Shown here: positions 25,691 to 34,578 of the stretch, piece by piece
Position numbering within the stretch: the first letter of the stretch is position 1
How the letters are laid out: each line of letters opens with the position of its first letter
Source of the DNA: Nocardioides albus
GTDB lineage: Bacteria > Actinomycetota > Actinomycetes > Propionibacteriales > Nocardioidaceae
DNA: 64,000 nt
Reading direction: 5' to 3'
Assembly: GCF_014648255.1 (NCBI RefSeq)
Contig: NZ_BMQT01000002.1
Location: forward strand, 372,001 to 436,000
Notes under the pieces: generated by a model
What the model was told of the DNA's origin: nothing
Database searches by the model: none
The model's input: the letters and a program-made list of their open reading frames with translations, nothing else
Program-made: the position numbers and the translations under genes

Positions 25691-26665
25691 ATGCGCACTC
25701 GTGTCGTCGCCGGTGTTGTGATCGTGCTGCTGGCGATGGCGGCTGCTGGTGTCTGGAAGTGGCAGAGCGGCTTGACGCCGCACTATGAGAAGGCCACCGT
25801 GTGCGGCATCCGGTCGGCGCTCGTCGAGGACCTGTTCGGTACGGACCGGTTCGTGGAGAGCTACGGGTTCGGGCGACGCTGCTCAGCAGTCATCGGTGGG
25901 CCCGGGTCGGAGAACGGCGAAGTCGAGTTCATGCTGCACACGGACGACGAGTCGAGCTGGCCGAGGCGACTCCGAACGGTCGAGTCGAGCCCTCACCGGA
26001 TCAGCTTCAACGGCGGCCGTGGCGGATACGGGCGCGTCGATGACAGCCTCGAGGGCACCTGGATGTGCTCGCGCTACTGGCCGGGCCTGTCAGCCATCTC
26101 GGTGTGGGCGTCCTCCGAGGTCGATGGGTCAGAGCAGGCTTTCGGGAAGGTGCTCAGAGCGGCAGTCGAGTACGCCGCCGGCTGTGACGCCGACCCGCTG
26201 GACGGGCCGTTCGAGGCGTGGGCAGATCCGACCGCATGCGGCATGAGCACCACGAGGGTCGTGTCGGTGCTCGGGACGAAGCTCCTCCGCGGGGCAGACC
26301 CCGATCCCCTGCCGCTCGGTGATCAGATGAGCTGGGTCTGTTCCTTGGTCACCGACAGCGTCGACGGGGACGTCGGAAGCATCGTCGCCGCGGTATCGGT
26401 CGAGCAGAACGACTGGGAGGACGAGCACCGGCGGATCAGGGCGGCCGAGGACTCCTTCGCGCTCGCCGGTGGGCAGGCGTACGTCGATGCTGGTGGCCCC
26501 GCCGGGAGGGCGTTCTGGGCATGTGATCTGGGGCCGGAGGTCGCGGGCGGTGGCGTGGTCGTGAGCATCGGTGCCGCCGGGGTTTCGGATCGGCCGGTCT
26601 CTGGGGGTGATCTTCGGGCAATGGTTGCGGAGGTTGCTGGCGATGTTGGTTGTGGGGTCTCCTGA
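25691..26665 (+). CDS. Membrane-anchored secreted protein of unknown function
   Basis: The 324-residue protein has an N-terminal signal anchor (residues about 5-23) and a predicted extracellular body with paired cysteines (C at T-V-C-G-I, R-R-C-S, W-M-C-S, G-C-D-A, T-A-C-G, W-V-C-S, W-A-C-D and V-G-C-G). It seems to hold two related halves: T-V-C-G-I-R-S-A-L-V-E-D-L-F-G near residue 36 resembles T-A-C-G-M-S-T-T-R-V-V-S-V-L-G near residue 180. That pattern recalls actinobacterial DUF3558-like surface proteins, but I cannot assign a family. The first 38 bases after the macrodomain gene separate them. Confidence 0.6.
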   Translation: MRTRVVAGVVIVLLAMAAAGVWKWQSGLTPHYEKATVCGIRSALVEDLFGTDRFVESYGFGRRCSAVIGGPGSENGEVEFMLHTDDESSWPRRLRTVESSPHRISFNGGRGGYGRVDDSLEGTWMCSRYWPGLSAISVWASSEVDGSEQAFGKVLRAAVEYAAGCDADPLDGPFEAWADPTACGMSTTRVVSVLGTKLLRGADPDPLPLGDQMSWVCSLVTDSVDGDVGSIVAAVSVEQNDWEDEHRRIRAAEDSFALAGGQAYVDAGGPAGRAFWACDLGPEVAGGGVVVSIGAAGVSDRPVSGGDLRAMVAEVAGDVGCGVS

Positions 26666-27198
26666 TGTCGGTGGTCGAGCTTGTCGTGACCCCCTTTTTG
26701 CCCCGCTGGTCGAGCCGCCGGAGCCGCTAGGCGGAGGCGTGTCGAGACCAACACGGTTCCCTGCCGGATCGTCTGGCCACCGGTGGTCGAGCTTGTCGAC
26801 CCCTCCCTGCCGGCAGGGTTTCTTCTTGGCTGGTGTGGGCCGCCGACCCGAGTTCTACGGTCTTCTCGACGAACCCCGGAGTAAAGGACGGCCTTCGGCC
26901 GCCGGCTTCGCCGGCCGCTACCGCGGTCCTTGACACCGGGGCCCGTCGAGAAAATATTTGGCTGGCTATCGGGGCGGCGGCCCGGGTGTGGCGCAGCGGA
27001 ATCATGCTTCGGAGCGGTGCTGTTTTCGGGGCGGAAGGGTGGCCCTTCGGGCCACTTAACGTCCACAGGTCTGATGCTCGTTCGCTGACCGCGAAAAGGT
27101 GGTTGACCTGGGAAAATAGATGGATTCCTGGGTTTGCGAAGGGTAGAATCAGACCCATCACGACACGCCTTCGAACACTCGGAAGGGAGGGGGTGGCG
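26666..27198. repeat. Repeat-rich 533-base spacer with large branched palindrome
   Basis: No convincing gene lies here. An 18-base direct repeat CGGTGGTCGAGCTTGTCG is at 26669-26686 and 26781-26798, with other GGTCGAG fragments between. A 27-base inverted repeat (26863-26889 with 26926-26952, 23 of 27 paired) starts TTCTCGACG and ends AAGGAC. Inside are two tight hairpins, GGCC-TTC-GGCC (26890-26900) and GCCGGC-TTC-GCCGGC (26901-26915), giving a cloverleaf. A GTGGCCC-TTCG-GGCCAC hairpin follows near 27041-27057. It abuts a DUF222-HNH gene, a family that is commonly multi-copy and repeat-associated in this group. Confidence 0.6.
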
Positions 27199-28472
27199 AT
27201 GAGGCTGGACGGCAGCATCGATCACTGGGGCACCAACCCCGCTGATGCGATCGGAGCGGCTCTTGACGCCATCGAAACCTCCCTTGCTGGGTTGCTTGCG
27301 ATGGACCCGGACTATTGGCGCACCAGCCAGAAGAAGGACTTCCTGGCCCGGGTCGAGAAACTCCAAGCCCAGCAGGCCGCGTTGAGGCTGCGGGTCCTGG
27401 CTTCCTCTGGTGACATTGCTGCTGAGACCGGTGACAAGGACGCCTCGGCCTGGATGCGGGCCGAGCTGTTGGTCGACAAGGGCGCGGCTCGGTCGCAGAT
27501 CAAGCTCGCTGTTGCCGTGGCTCGGTATGAGCTGGTCGCTGCCGGCTTGGCTGAGGGTGTCGTCTCCCAGGCCAAGGCCAAGGTGATCACCAAGGCACTC
27601 GACAAGATCAAGACCGATCCCATCGCCACCGGCGAGGACCTGGTCCTGGCGGAGAAGCTGCTGGTCGAGTACGCCACCCAGATGACCGCCAACGAGCTGC
27701 GGATCGTGGGCAAACGGATCCTGGTCGAGGTCGACCCTGTCCGGTTCGAGGATGCCGAGGCCAAAGCACTCCTGGCCGAGGAAGAACGTGCCCAGCAGAA
27801 GACCGCGCTACGGGTCTGGGACAACCACGACGGCACCATCGGGTTCGACGGTGTGCTGCCGACCGCGATCGGGATGCGGTTCAAACGGCAGGTCGAGGCC
27901 TGGGCACAGCCCCGCAAACAACAACTGGTGGAGAAGGGTGCTCCGCTGCCTCCGTGGGAACGGTTGATGGGCCAGGGCTTCGCTCGGCTGTTGGAGACCA
28001 TCGACCCGTCTGCGCTGCCCCTCCATGGCGGCGACGCGACCGTGGTCAACGTGGTGATCTCCCTCGAGAACCTCCGCAAAGAGCTCGGGACCGCGACCCT
28101 AGGGTTCGACGAGACCAACGGCACCACCATCACCGCCGCCGAAGCGCGTCGGATGGCGTGCGACGCCACCATCATCCCCTGGGTCCTGGGCGGTGACAGC
28201 GTGGTCCTCGACGCCGGCAGGGAGAGCAGGTTCTTCCAACCCATCCAACGCAAAGCCATGCGGTTACAGCAGAAGTGCTGCCAAGCCGAGGGCTGCGACA
28301 TGCCCCCGGAATGGTGCGAGCCCACCACCTCAACCCCTGGGCCGCCGGCGGAAGAACGGACCTGAACGACGGGGTCCTGTTGTGCCCGCATCATCACCGG
28401 CTGGCGCACGCCCCGGGATTCACACATGAGCGCCTGCCCGACGGCACCATCCGGTTCACCCGACGGCGCTGA
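27199..28472 (+). pseudogene. DUF222 / HNH endonuclease gene with frameshift in the HNH motif
   Basis: ATG 27199 (GGGAGGGGG upstream) opens a DUF222 (13E12-repeat) protein: an N-terminal helical part, then A-R-S-Q-I-K-L-A-V-A, L-P-T-A-I-G-M-R-F-K and C-C-Q-A-E-G-C-D-M-P-P-E-W-C-E. At about 28318-28322 one base is missing. The frame then reads P-T-T-S-T-P-G and stops at 28365. The expected A-H-H-L-N-P-W-A-A-G-G-R-T-D-L-N-D-G and L-C-P-H-H-H-R continue in the next frame to 28472. So the nuclease motif is split, by a real mutation or a sequencing error. The family is associated with mobile or repeated DNA. Confidence 0.8.
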
Positions 28473-28489
28473 GCGAAAGTCTGCGTCTG

Positions 28490-28906
28490 CTAGTTCTCGA
28501 CCGATCCGAACCCGCGGAGACGGAGGTTGTCCCTTATCTCGCTGAGCTTCGCGCTCGTCGCCGCGGTGGGCTCCGTCGCCTGTGCAGCAAGTCGGAGGGC
28601 TTTGTCGATCTCGCTGAGTTTCGCGGAGGACACGGTGGCGGCTCGCTCGATCAGGTCGTCGCGGGACAGGGTGGTCAGCCACGTACAAGGGGTGGATCCC
28701 GAGCGCGGGAAAGCGAACCGAAGCACGCCTTCGAAGGGCAGCCCTTCATCGGCGCCTATCGCCACCTCGATGCCCAGGCCGGCCATGTCGACACCCGCAG
28801 GGGCGACGACCTGCATCACCTGGATCCCGGACGCGTTGTCTCCCGACAGCAGGACGAACAGCCGCCGCTCGTCGAGCTCCACCCACCAGACTTCGCCACG
28901 TTGCAC
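28490..28906 (-). CDS. MazF/PemK-like protein, no antitoxin visible
   Basis: The 138-residue protein starts Q-R-G-E-V-W-W-V-E-L-D, the opening of MazF/PemK RNase toxins, and includes V-M-Q-V-V-A-P-A-G and a C-terminal T-L-S-R-D-D-L-I-E-R-A-A-T-V-S-S. A K-L-S-E-I-D-K-A-L-R-L-A helix is followed by a repeated K-L-S-E-I-R-D-N-L-R-L-R copy, which lengthens the protein beyond the usual ~115 residues. The usual second-strand Arg/Thr positions (R-P-x-L-V-V-S) read R-R-L-F-V-L-L-S. The GTG start at 28906 has AGGAGG 5 bases upstream. No small antitoxin gene is next to it, so it may be an orphan or an inactive derivative. Confidence 0.6.
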   Translation of the reverse strand: MQRGEVWWVELDERRLFVLLSGDNASGIQVMQVVAPAGVDMAGLGIEVAIGADEGLPFEGVLRFAFPRSGSTPCTWLTTLSRDDLIERAATVSSAKLSEIDKALRLAAQATEPTAATSAKLSEIRDNLRLRGFGSVEN

Positions 28907-29022
28907 AGGTCCTCCTGACCTAGGACGGCAGGCCGGTCACAGCGTAGACCCTGCCCGCTGGCCGTGAACGCTGCGTCGGATTCCCGCCGGACGTCGCTGG
29001 AGGAGCGCCCTAGTTTCGAGTC

Positions 29023-29646
29023 ATGGACACGCATGTCGACATCGATCCGGCCATCCTCTACTTCGGCACGCCCGTGGCGGTGCTTTCGACGCTGAACCAG
29101 GACGGCACGACCAACTTGATGCCGATGTCGTCGGTCTTCTGGCTGGGGCGTACGGCGGTTCTCGGGATCGGTGCTTCGTCGCAGACGGCGCTCAACCTGA
29201 CGGATCGGCCTGAGATCGTCATCAACCTGCCCAGCGTCGACCTGGTGACCGAGGTCGACCGGCTCGCGCTGACGACGGGCAACGCGGCGATGTCGGCGGG
29301 CAAGGCCGCACGCGGATATGTGCACGTGGCCGACAAGTATGGGCATGCCGGGCTCACCGCGTACGGGTCCGACACGGTCCTGCCTACGTCGGTCGCGGAG
29401 TGCCCGGTGCACATCGAGGGAACGGTTGCGGCGCTCCACGAGCTGCGGGAACCGAAGCTCGTCGCTGTGGAGGTCGCGGTGAGTGCGGTCCGAGTCATGC
29501 CCGAGCTACGCCTCGAGGGCCACCCCAACCGGATCGACCCGGACCGCTGGAGACCCTTGGTGATGAGCTTTCAGCACTTCTACGGCCTCGGTGATCGTGT
29601 CCACCCGTCCCGGTTGGCGAGCATCGACGAGGAGCTCTACCGCTGA
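29023..29646 (+). CDS. Flavin reductase-like (FMN-binding split barrel) protein
   Basis: The 207-residue protein opens with Y-F-G-T-P-V-A-V-L-S-T-L-N-Q-D-G-T-T-N-L-M-P-M-S-S-V-F-W, the FMN-binding split-barrel pattern of flavin reductase-like proteins. L-N-L-T-D-R-P-E-I-V-I-N-L-P and E-C-P-V-H-I-E-G are further family landmarks. It may bind FMN and act in flavin reduction or small-molecule reduction; partner unknown. Its 3' end overlaps the convergent depolymerase gene by ten bases. Confidence 0.75.
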   Translation: MDTHVDIDPAILYFGTPVAVLSTLNQDGTTNLMPMSSVFWLGRTAVLGIGASSQTALNLTDRPEIVINLPSVDLVTEVDRLALTTGNAAMSAGKAARGYVHVADKYGHAGLTAYGSDTVLPTSVAECPVHIEGTVAALHELREPKLVAVEVAVSAVRVMPELRLEGHPNRIDPDRWRPLVMSFQHFYGLGDRVHPSRLASIDEELYR

Positions 29647-30470
29647 CCGGGTCGATCGGTCAGAAGGAAGCCGGAGACCAGCGGGCCGAGCTCGTCGGCG
29701 GCGGTCACCAGGCCCAGGTGGCCGTCGTCGTAGACGTGCAGCGTCGCGTCGGGGAGAAGGAGACGCAGGATCCGGGCGTTGACCAGCGGGATGATCGGGT
29801 CGTCGCGGCCGGCGAGGATCAGCGTCGGCTGGCGCACGAGAGGCAGCCCGGGGAGGCTCGACCACCCCGCACCGGCAAGGAGCTGCAGCAGATACCCGCG
29901 GCGTGAGCCGATCCGGGACTGGTCGTGCAGCAGTCTGGCGGCAAGGTCCGGTTCCTCGCGCATCCTGCCGCCGTACAGCTCGGCGGCGATCGACCGGGCG
30001 TAGTCAGGGTCCAGGTAGCGCTGCGGGGTGAGCATCTTGGCGAGGACCCGCGGGTGCGCAGGCACCATCAACGCACCCGTCGCCGTGGCGGCCAGGACGA
30101 GCCGACGACACCGGCGCGGGTTCTGGAACGCCACCTGCTGAGCCAGGCCGCCGCCCCAGGAGATGCCGAGGACATCGAACCGCTCGTAGCCCAGGCGGTC
30201 CAGCAACCTGGTGAGGAACCAGGCGAGGGACGCGAAGCTGTACGGGATCCGAGGTGTCGGCGATCCTCCCACGCCGGGCACGTCGAAGGAGACGACCTCG
30301 ATGCGCGGGTCCACGCGATCGACGAAGGGTTGCAGGAGGTCGAGACTGGCACCGATCCCGTTGCACAGGACCAGCGGGGGACCGGAGCCGGTCCCCGGTC
30401 GCACCCCGACGCGGATCCGCTGACCGAGCATGCTGACGTGGCGCAGCCTCGTCGACGCCACGGCACTCAT
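29637..30470 (-). CDS. phaZ: Alpha/beta hydrolase, intracellular PHA depolymerase-like
   Basis: The 277-residue alpha/beta hydrolase has lipase box G-I-S104-W-G-G, oxyanion region N-G-I-G-A-S-L, acid Asp in A-G-R-D-D-P-I-I-P, and His in D-D-G-H-L-G-L. The G-x-S-W-G-G-x-L-A-Q-Q box and length match the medium-chain PHA depolymerase PhaZ of pseudomonads. The ATG overlaps the PHA synthase stop (ATGA). Function: mobilising hydroxyalkanoates from granules. Earlier ATG 30593 would read antisense through the synthase and is rejected. Confidence 0.82.
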   Translation of the reverse strand: MSAVASTRLRHVSMLGQRIRVGVRPGTGSGPPLVLCNGIGASLDLLQPFVDRVDPRIEVVSFDVPGVGGSPTPRIPYSFASLAWFLTRLLDRLGYERFDVLGISWGGGLAQQVAFQNPRRCRRLVLAATATGALMVPAHPRVLAKMLTPQRYLDPDYARSIAAELYGGRMREEPDLAARLLHDQSRIGSRRGYLLQLLAGAGWSSLPGLPLVRQPTLILAGRDDPIIPLVNARILRLLLPDATLHVYDDGHLGLVTAADELGPLVSGFLLTDRPGQR

Positions 30471-32158
30471 TTGTCGAAGACGTAGGTGCCGGGGGCCTCG
30501 GCCAGCGGCTGCAGGCGGATCGAACCGAGCTCCTTCGGGGCCGGCTTCAGCTCCCCGCTCCGCTCGTCGAGCCAGCGGGAGACGTCGGGCCACCAGCTGC
30601 CTTCGTGGGTCTCGGCACCCTTGAGCCAGGTCCGAGAGTCAGGGCCGTGCTCGTCGTTGGTGTGGAAGCTGGCCTTGGGGTTGCCCGGTGGGTTCACCAG
30701 GGCCGCGATGTGGCCGCTGGTCGAGAGCACGAACCGGGTCTCGCCGCCGAACAGCTGCGTCGTCCGATAGCAGTTCTCCCATGGGGTGATGTGGTCGGCG
30801 ACGCCGGCCACGATGTAGGAGTCGACGCTCACCTGGCCGAGGTCGATCGGCACCCCGAGCACCGACAGGCCGCCGGGCTCGGTGAGCTGGTTCTCCATGG
30901 CCAGGTCGACGAAGTCGTGGTGCAACGCTGCCGTCATCCGGGTGGTGTCGGCGTTCCAGAACAGGATGTCGAAGGCCGGCGGACGCTTCCCGAGCAGGTA
31001 GTTGTTGACCCAATAGCTCCAGATCAGGTCGTTGGGCCGTAGCCACGCGAAGACCTCGGCCAGGGATCGGCCGTCGAGGTAGCCCTTGCGAGCGGAGCGG
31101 GCCTTCGCCTGCTCGGCGATCCGCGGGTCGGCCAGCGCGGAGATGGTGCCGGCGCCTCGGTTGTCGATCACGGTCACCGCCAGCAGGACGCCGGCCAGCC
31201 GGTCCTGCCGGCCGATGCCGGCCAGGTAGGCCGCCACGATGCTCGCCAGGATCCCCCCGGAGCAGATGCCTGCGAGCGCCGTTCGAGCGCTGCCGGTGAT
31301 CTCCTCGACCGCATCGAGCGCCTCCAGGATGGACGCCACATAGGTGTCGAAGCCCCAGTCGGCGTGACGGAGGTCCGGGTTTCGCCAGGAGATGACGAAC
31401 ATCTGCCGGTGCTGCTGGACGCTGTACTCCACCAGGCTGCGCCCGGGAGCGAGATCGATGGCGTAGAACTTGTTGATCGTCGGCGGGACGATCAAGACGG
31501 GTACGTCATAGACCTCGTCGCACTGCGGCTCGTACTGGATCAGCTCCAGGACGTCGTTGCGGAACACCACCGCCCCAGGGGTGCCTGCGATGTTCTCGCC
31601 GAGGGTGAACCCGGAGGTCTCCACCATCTCGGGGATCCGCGGTGCGCTGGCGAGATCCTTGACCAGCTGCCGCGCGCCGCGCGCCAGGCTGAGGCCAGCG
31701 GTGTCGATGACGGCCTTGGCAGATGCCGGGTTCACCAGAGGTACGTTGCTCGGCGAGCCGGCCTCGACCAGGTTCTCGACGAGGAACCGCACCCGCTCCC
31801 GGTCACGGCTGTCTAGGTCGGCGTCGGCGACCAGCTTCTCGAGCGTGTCGCCCCCGGCGAGATAGAGCTGCATGAGCCGCCTGAGCAGCGGGTTCTCGGT
31901 CCAGCCGGTGTCCGCGAACCGCCGGTCTCCGCGCCGCGGGGCGACGTCGGATCCGCCGGTCACTATCCGGAGGGTCTCGGCGCCGAGACCTCCCAACCTG
32001 CGTACGGTGGTGCGCGGCTTGCGGACCAGCGAGGCGGCCCACTTGGCTGTCGAGCGGTCAGGTACGAGACGGCGTATCGGGCCGAGGGCGGCGTCGACCA
32101 GCAGCACGTCGAGCGGCGCCGAGGTGTCGGCGAGCCGGGTGTTCTCGGTCGTGCTCAT
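30467..32158 (-). CDS. phaC: Poly(3-hydroxyalkanoate) synthase
   Basis: The 563-residue protein is a PhaC. The PHA-synthase lipase-like box is G-I-C299-S-G-G, with the Cys nucleophile that carries the growing chain. F-W-N-A-D holds the catalytic Asp and S-T-S-G-H-I-A the catalytic His. The length (559-563) and S-W-R-N-P fit class I/II synthases. It polymerises (R)-3-hydroxyacyl-CoA. It is the middle gene of an acyl-CoA ligase - phaC - phaZ operon, all coupled by ATGA, so activation, storage and release of hydroxy acids are under one promoter. Confidence 0.9.
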   Translation of the reverse strand: MSTTENTRLADTSAPLDVLLVDAALGPIRRLVPDRSTAKWAASLVRKPRTTVRRLGGLGAETLRIVTGGSDVAPRRGDRRFADTGWTENPLLRRLMQLYLAGGDTLEKLVADADLDSRDRERVRFLVENLVEAGSPSNVPLVNPASAKAVIDTAGLSLARGARQLVKDLASAPRIPEMVETSGFTLGENIAGTPGAVVFRNDVLELIQYEPQCDEVYDVPVLIVPPTINKFYAIDLAPGRSLVEYSVQQHRQMFVISWRNPDLRHADWGFDTYVASILEALDAVEEITGSARTALAGICSGGILASIVAAYLAGIGRQDRLAGVLLAVTVIDNRGAGTISALADPRIAEQAKARSARKGYLDGRSLAEVFAWLRPNDLIWSYWVNNYLLGKRPPAFDILFWNADTTRMTAALHHDFVDLAMENQLTEPGGLSVLGVPIDLGQVSVDSYIVAGVADHITPWENCYRTTQLFGGETRFVLSTSGHIAALVNPPGNPKASFHTNDEHGPDSRTWLKGAETHEGSWWPDVSRWLDERSGELKPAPKELGSIRLQPLAEAPGTYVFDK

Positions 32159-33660
32159 CCCGCTGCCGTGTCTGCGCTCGCCGGCGCGATGATCTCGCGC
32201 TTCAGGATCTTCCCGGTCGGTCCCTTTGGCAGCGCGTCGAGGATCCAGACCTGACGCGGGTACTTGTACGCAGCGACCTGCTGCTTCACGAAGTCCTGGA
32301 GCTCGGGGCCGGTGACGGTCGCCCCCGCACGCAGGGAGACCGCGGCGCCGACCTCTTCGCCGAGGTCCGGGTGCGGGATGCCGATCACGGCGGCCTCGGC
32401 GACCTCGGGGTGCTCGTAGAACACCTCCTCGATCTCGCGCGGGTAGATGTTGAAACCACCGCGGATCACCAGGTCCTTCAACCGGTCGACCACGAAGAAG
32501 AACCCGTCCTCGTTGACGCGTCCCAGGTCCCCGGTCCGGAACCAGCCGTCCTCGGCCAGCACCGCTCGGGTGGCATCGGGCTTGTTCCAGTAGCCCTTCA
32601 TCACGTTGTGACCACGGATCGCCAGCTCCCCGACCTCGCCCGTCGCGACCTCCTGCCCATCGTTGCCGACCGCGCGCATCTCGACCCCGGACACCGGCCG
32701 ACCGATCGAGCCGGCCTTCCGGTCACCTCCGGGGCGGTTGAACGAGGCGACCGGTGAGGTCTCGGAGAGTCCGTAACCCTCGAGCACCTCACAGCCGAAC
32801 TGCTTCTCGAAGCGATGCAGGACCTCGACCGGAAGGGCGGCTCCGCCGGAGACGCAGATGCGGAGGTCGGGAAGCTCGGGGGCGTCCGGGACGCCGAGGA
32901 GGGCGGCGTACATGGTCGGGACCCCGGCGAACATGGTGGCGTGGTCCCGCTCCAGCATCGCGAGCGCGGTCGCGGGGTCGAAACGGGGGAGCAGCAACAG
33001 GGTGGCACCGGTGGACATGGCGGTGTTCAGCGTGACCGTCTGTCCGAACGCGTGGAAGAGCGGGAGGCCGCCGAAGACCACGTCGTCGCTGGTGAGCCGC
33101 AGCAGATCGGACTGGGTCACCGCGATGTTGCTGATCAGGTTGTCGTGGGTGAGCTCGGCCCCCTTGGGGCTTCCGGTGGTGCCCGAGGTGTAGAGGATCA
33201 CCGCGGTGTCGCCGGCCGCTCGGTCGATCACGGCGTCGCTGGGTTCGTGGCTCGCGAGCAGCTCTGCGAACCCCGTCGGGTCGACCTCGATGACCTCCGT
33301 GCCGGTCTGCTCGGCCCCGGCCTGTGCCTCGGCGATCATGCCGTGCCAGGCAAAGTTCAGCTCGGCGCCGGAGTCGGAGAGGTAGTAGGCCACCTCGCGG
33401 GCCTTGAACAGCGGGTTCATCGGCACGACGACACCGCCGGCACGGAGGATGCCGTAATAGATCGCGGCGAACTGGGGGACGTTGGGCAGCATGACCCCGA
33501 CTCGGTCGCCGGGAGTGAGGCCGCGCGCCACCAGCAGACCGGCCACCCGAGCGCTCGCATCCGCCAGCTCTTGATAGCTGACCGTGAGGTCGTCGAGCTT
33601 CAACGCCGTGCGTTCCGGCTGCTCCTGGGCTTTGTCGGTGAAGAGCTGTGCGATGTTCAT
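32155..33660 (-). CDS. Acyl-CoA synthetase (AMP-forming)
   Basis: The 501-residue ANL-superfamily ligase has P-loop Y-T-S-G-T-T-G-S-P-K-G-A, the A5 block G-Y-G-L-S-E-T-S-P, G-W-F-R-T-G-D-L-G and the C-terminal catalytic Lys in P-T-G-K-I-L-K-R. It activates a carboxylate to acyl-CoA. As first gene of the PHA operon it probably activates fatty or hydroxy acids released by PhaZ or taken up from outside. ATG 33660 is preferred; the longer frame to 33783 has a low-quality N-terminus. Confidence 0.88.
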   Translation of the reverse strand: MNIAQLFTDKAQEQPERTALKLDDLTVSYQELADASARVAGLLVARGLTPGDRVGVMLPNVPQFAAIYYGILRAGGVVVPMNPLFKAREVAYYLSDSGAELNFAWHGMIAEAQAGAEQTGTEVIEVDPTGFAELLASHEPSDAVIDRAAGDTAVILYTSGTTGSPKGAELTHDNLISNIAVTQSDLLRLTSDDVVFGGLPLFHAFGQTVTLNTAMSTGATLLLLPRFDPATALAMLERDHATMFAGVPTMYAALLGVPDAPELPDLRICVSGGAALPVEVLHRFEKQFGCEVLEGYGLSETSPVASFNRPGGDRKAGSIGRPVSGVEMRAVGNDGQEVATGEVGELAIRGHNVMKGYWNKPDATRAVLAEDGWFRTGDLGRVNEDGFFFVVDRLKDLVIRGGFNIYPREIEEVFYEHPEVAEAAVIGIPHPDLGEEVGAAVSLRAGATVTGPELQDFVKQQVAAYKYPRQVWILDALPKGPTGKILKREIIAPASADTAAG

Positions 33661-33936
33661 TGCGGTCCTCGGGCTAACGGACGATCGGGTCTGTCCAGCA
33701 TGTCGTCGCGGCCCCATTTCCGCTTCGGTCGGCTGCACGAACTTTCTCCCGCGGATTGTGTGCTGGGGCACAGTTTTCGTCATGAACCCACGCTCGAGGT
33801 CATCCGATTTATGCCGTCTGACCTGCGGTTATGTCCGCGTCCCGGTGACCCGCCCGTAGTGCGAGGGTAAAGATGTGGTTGGGTAGTTCCGGATTTTCGA
33901 ACGTAAGACGAATGGTCGTGGAGGTGTTCTGAGGGC

Positions 33937-34578
33937 GTGTGGGACTTCATCGAGGAACGACATAGACAGATCCTTTACGACGGTTTTCAACACGTCTATC
34001 TCGTGGTGCTGGCGGTCGTCGCGGCCACGTTTATCGCCGTTCTCATCGCGATGTTAGTCACCAAGATCCCGCGCTTGAGCGGCGTCACCAACATGCTCAG
34101 CGCGATCGGTCTGACCATCCCCGGCTTCGCCTTGGTCGGGCTGCTGATGCCGGCCACCGGCATCGGCAACACCACCGCCTTCATCTGTGTCTGCTTCTAC
34201 GCTGTGCTGCCGATCCTGCGCAACGCGGTCGTCGGCCTCCAGGGGGTCGAGCCGGTGCTGCTCGAGTCGGCTCGCGGCATGGGCATGGGGGAGGCCGCGG
34301 TCATGGCCCGCGTACGCCTCCCGCTGGCCTGGCCCGTGATCCTCGCCGGCATCCGGGTCTCGCTGCAGATGTCGATGGGCGTCGCGGCGATCGCGGCGTA
34401 CGTCCTCGGGCCCGGGCTGGGGAGCTACATCTTCAGCGGCCTTGCCCAGATCGGCGGCAAGAACGCCCTCAACTACGCGCTGGTCGGGACGCTCGGCGTC
34501 GTCGTGCTGGCGTTGATCCTCGACCTGTTGCTCGTGCTCGTCGGGCGCGTGACCATTCCGAAGGGAATCCGAGTCTGA
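33937..34578 (+). CDS. ABC permease, OpuB/glycine betaine-choline type (first)
   Basis: The 213-residue protein has 5-6 spans and the ABC EAA-like loop E-S-A-R-G-M-G-M-G-E-A-A-V-M-A-R-V-R-L-P-L. L-R-N-A-V-V-G-L-Q-G-V is typical of OpuBB/OpuBD permeases. GTG 33937 has GAGGG just upstream. It is first in a four-gene operon (permease, ATPase, permease, lipoprotein) overlapping by 1-4 bases, for uptake of quaternary amines such as betaine or choline for osmoprotection or as carbon source. Confidence 0.87.
   Translation: MWDFIEERHRQILYDGFQHVYLVVLAVVAATFIAVLIAMLVTKIPRLSGVTNMLSAIGLTIPGFALVGLLMPATGIGNTTAFICVCFYAVLPILRNAVVGLQGVEPVLLESARGMGMGEAAVMARVRLPLAWPVILAGIRVSLQMSMGVAAIAAYVLGPGLGSYIFSGLAQIGGKNALNYALVGTLGVVVLALILDLLLVLVGRVTIPKGIRV

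Noticed and set aside
28318..28322. Programmed frameshift in the HNH gene
   Set aside because: No slippery heptamer or downstream structure is evident; simple one-base loss is more likely.
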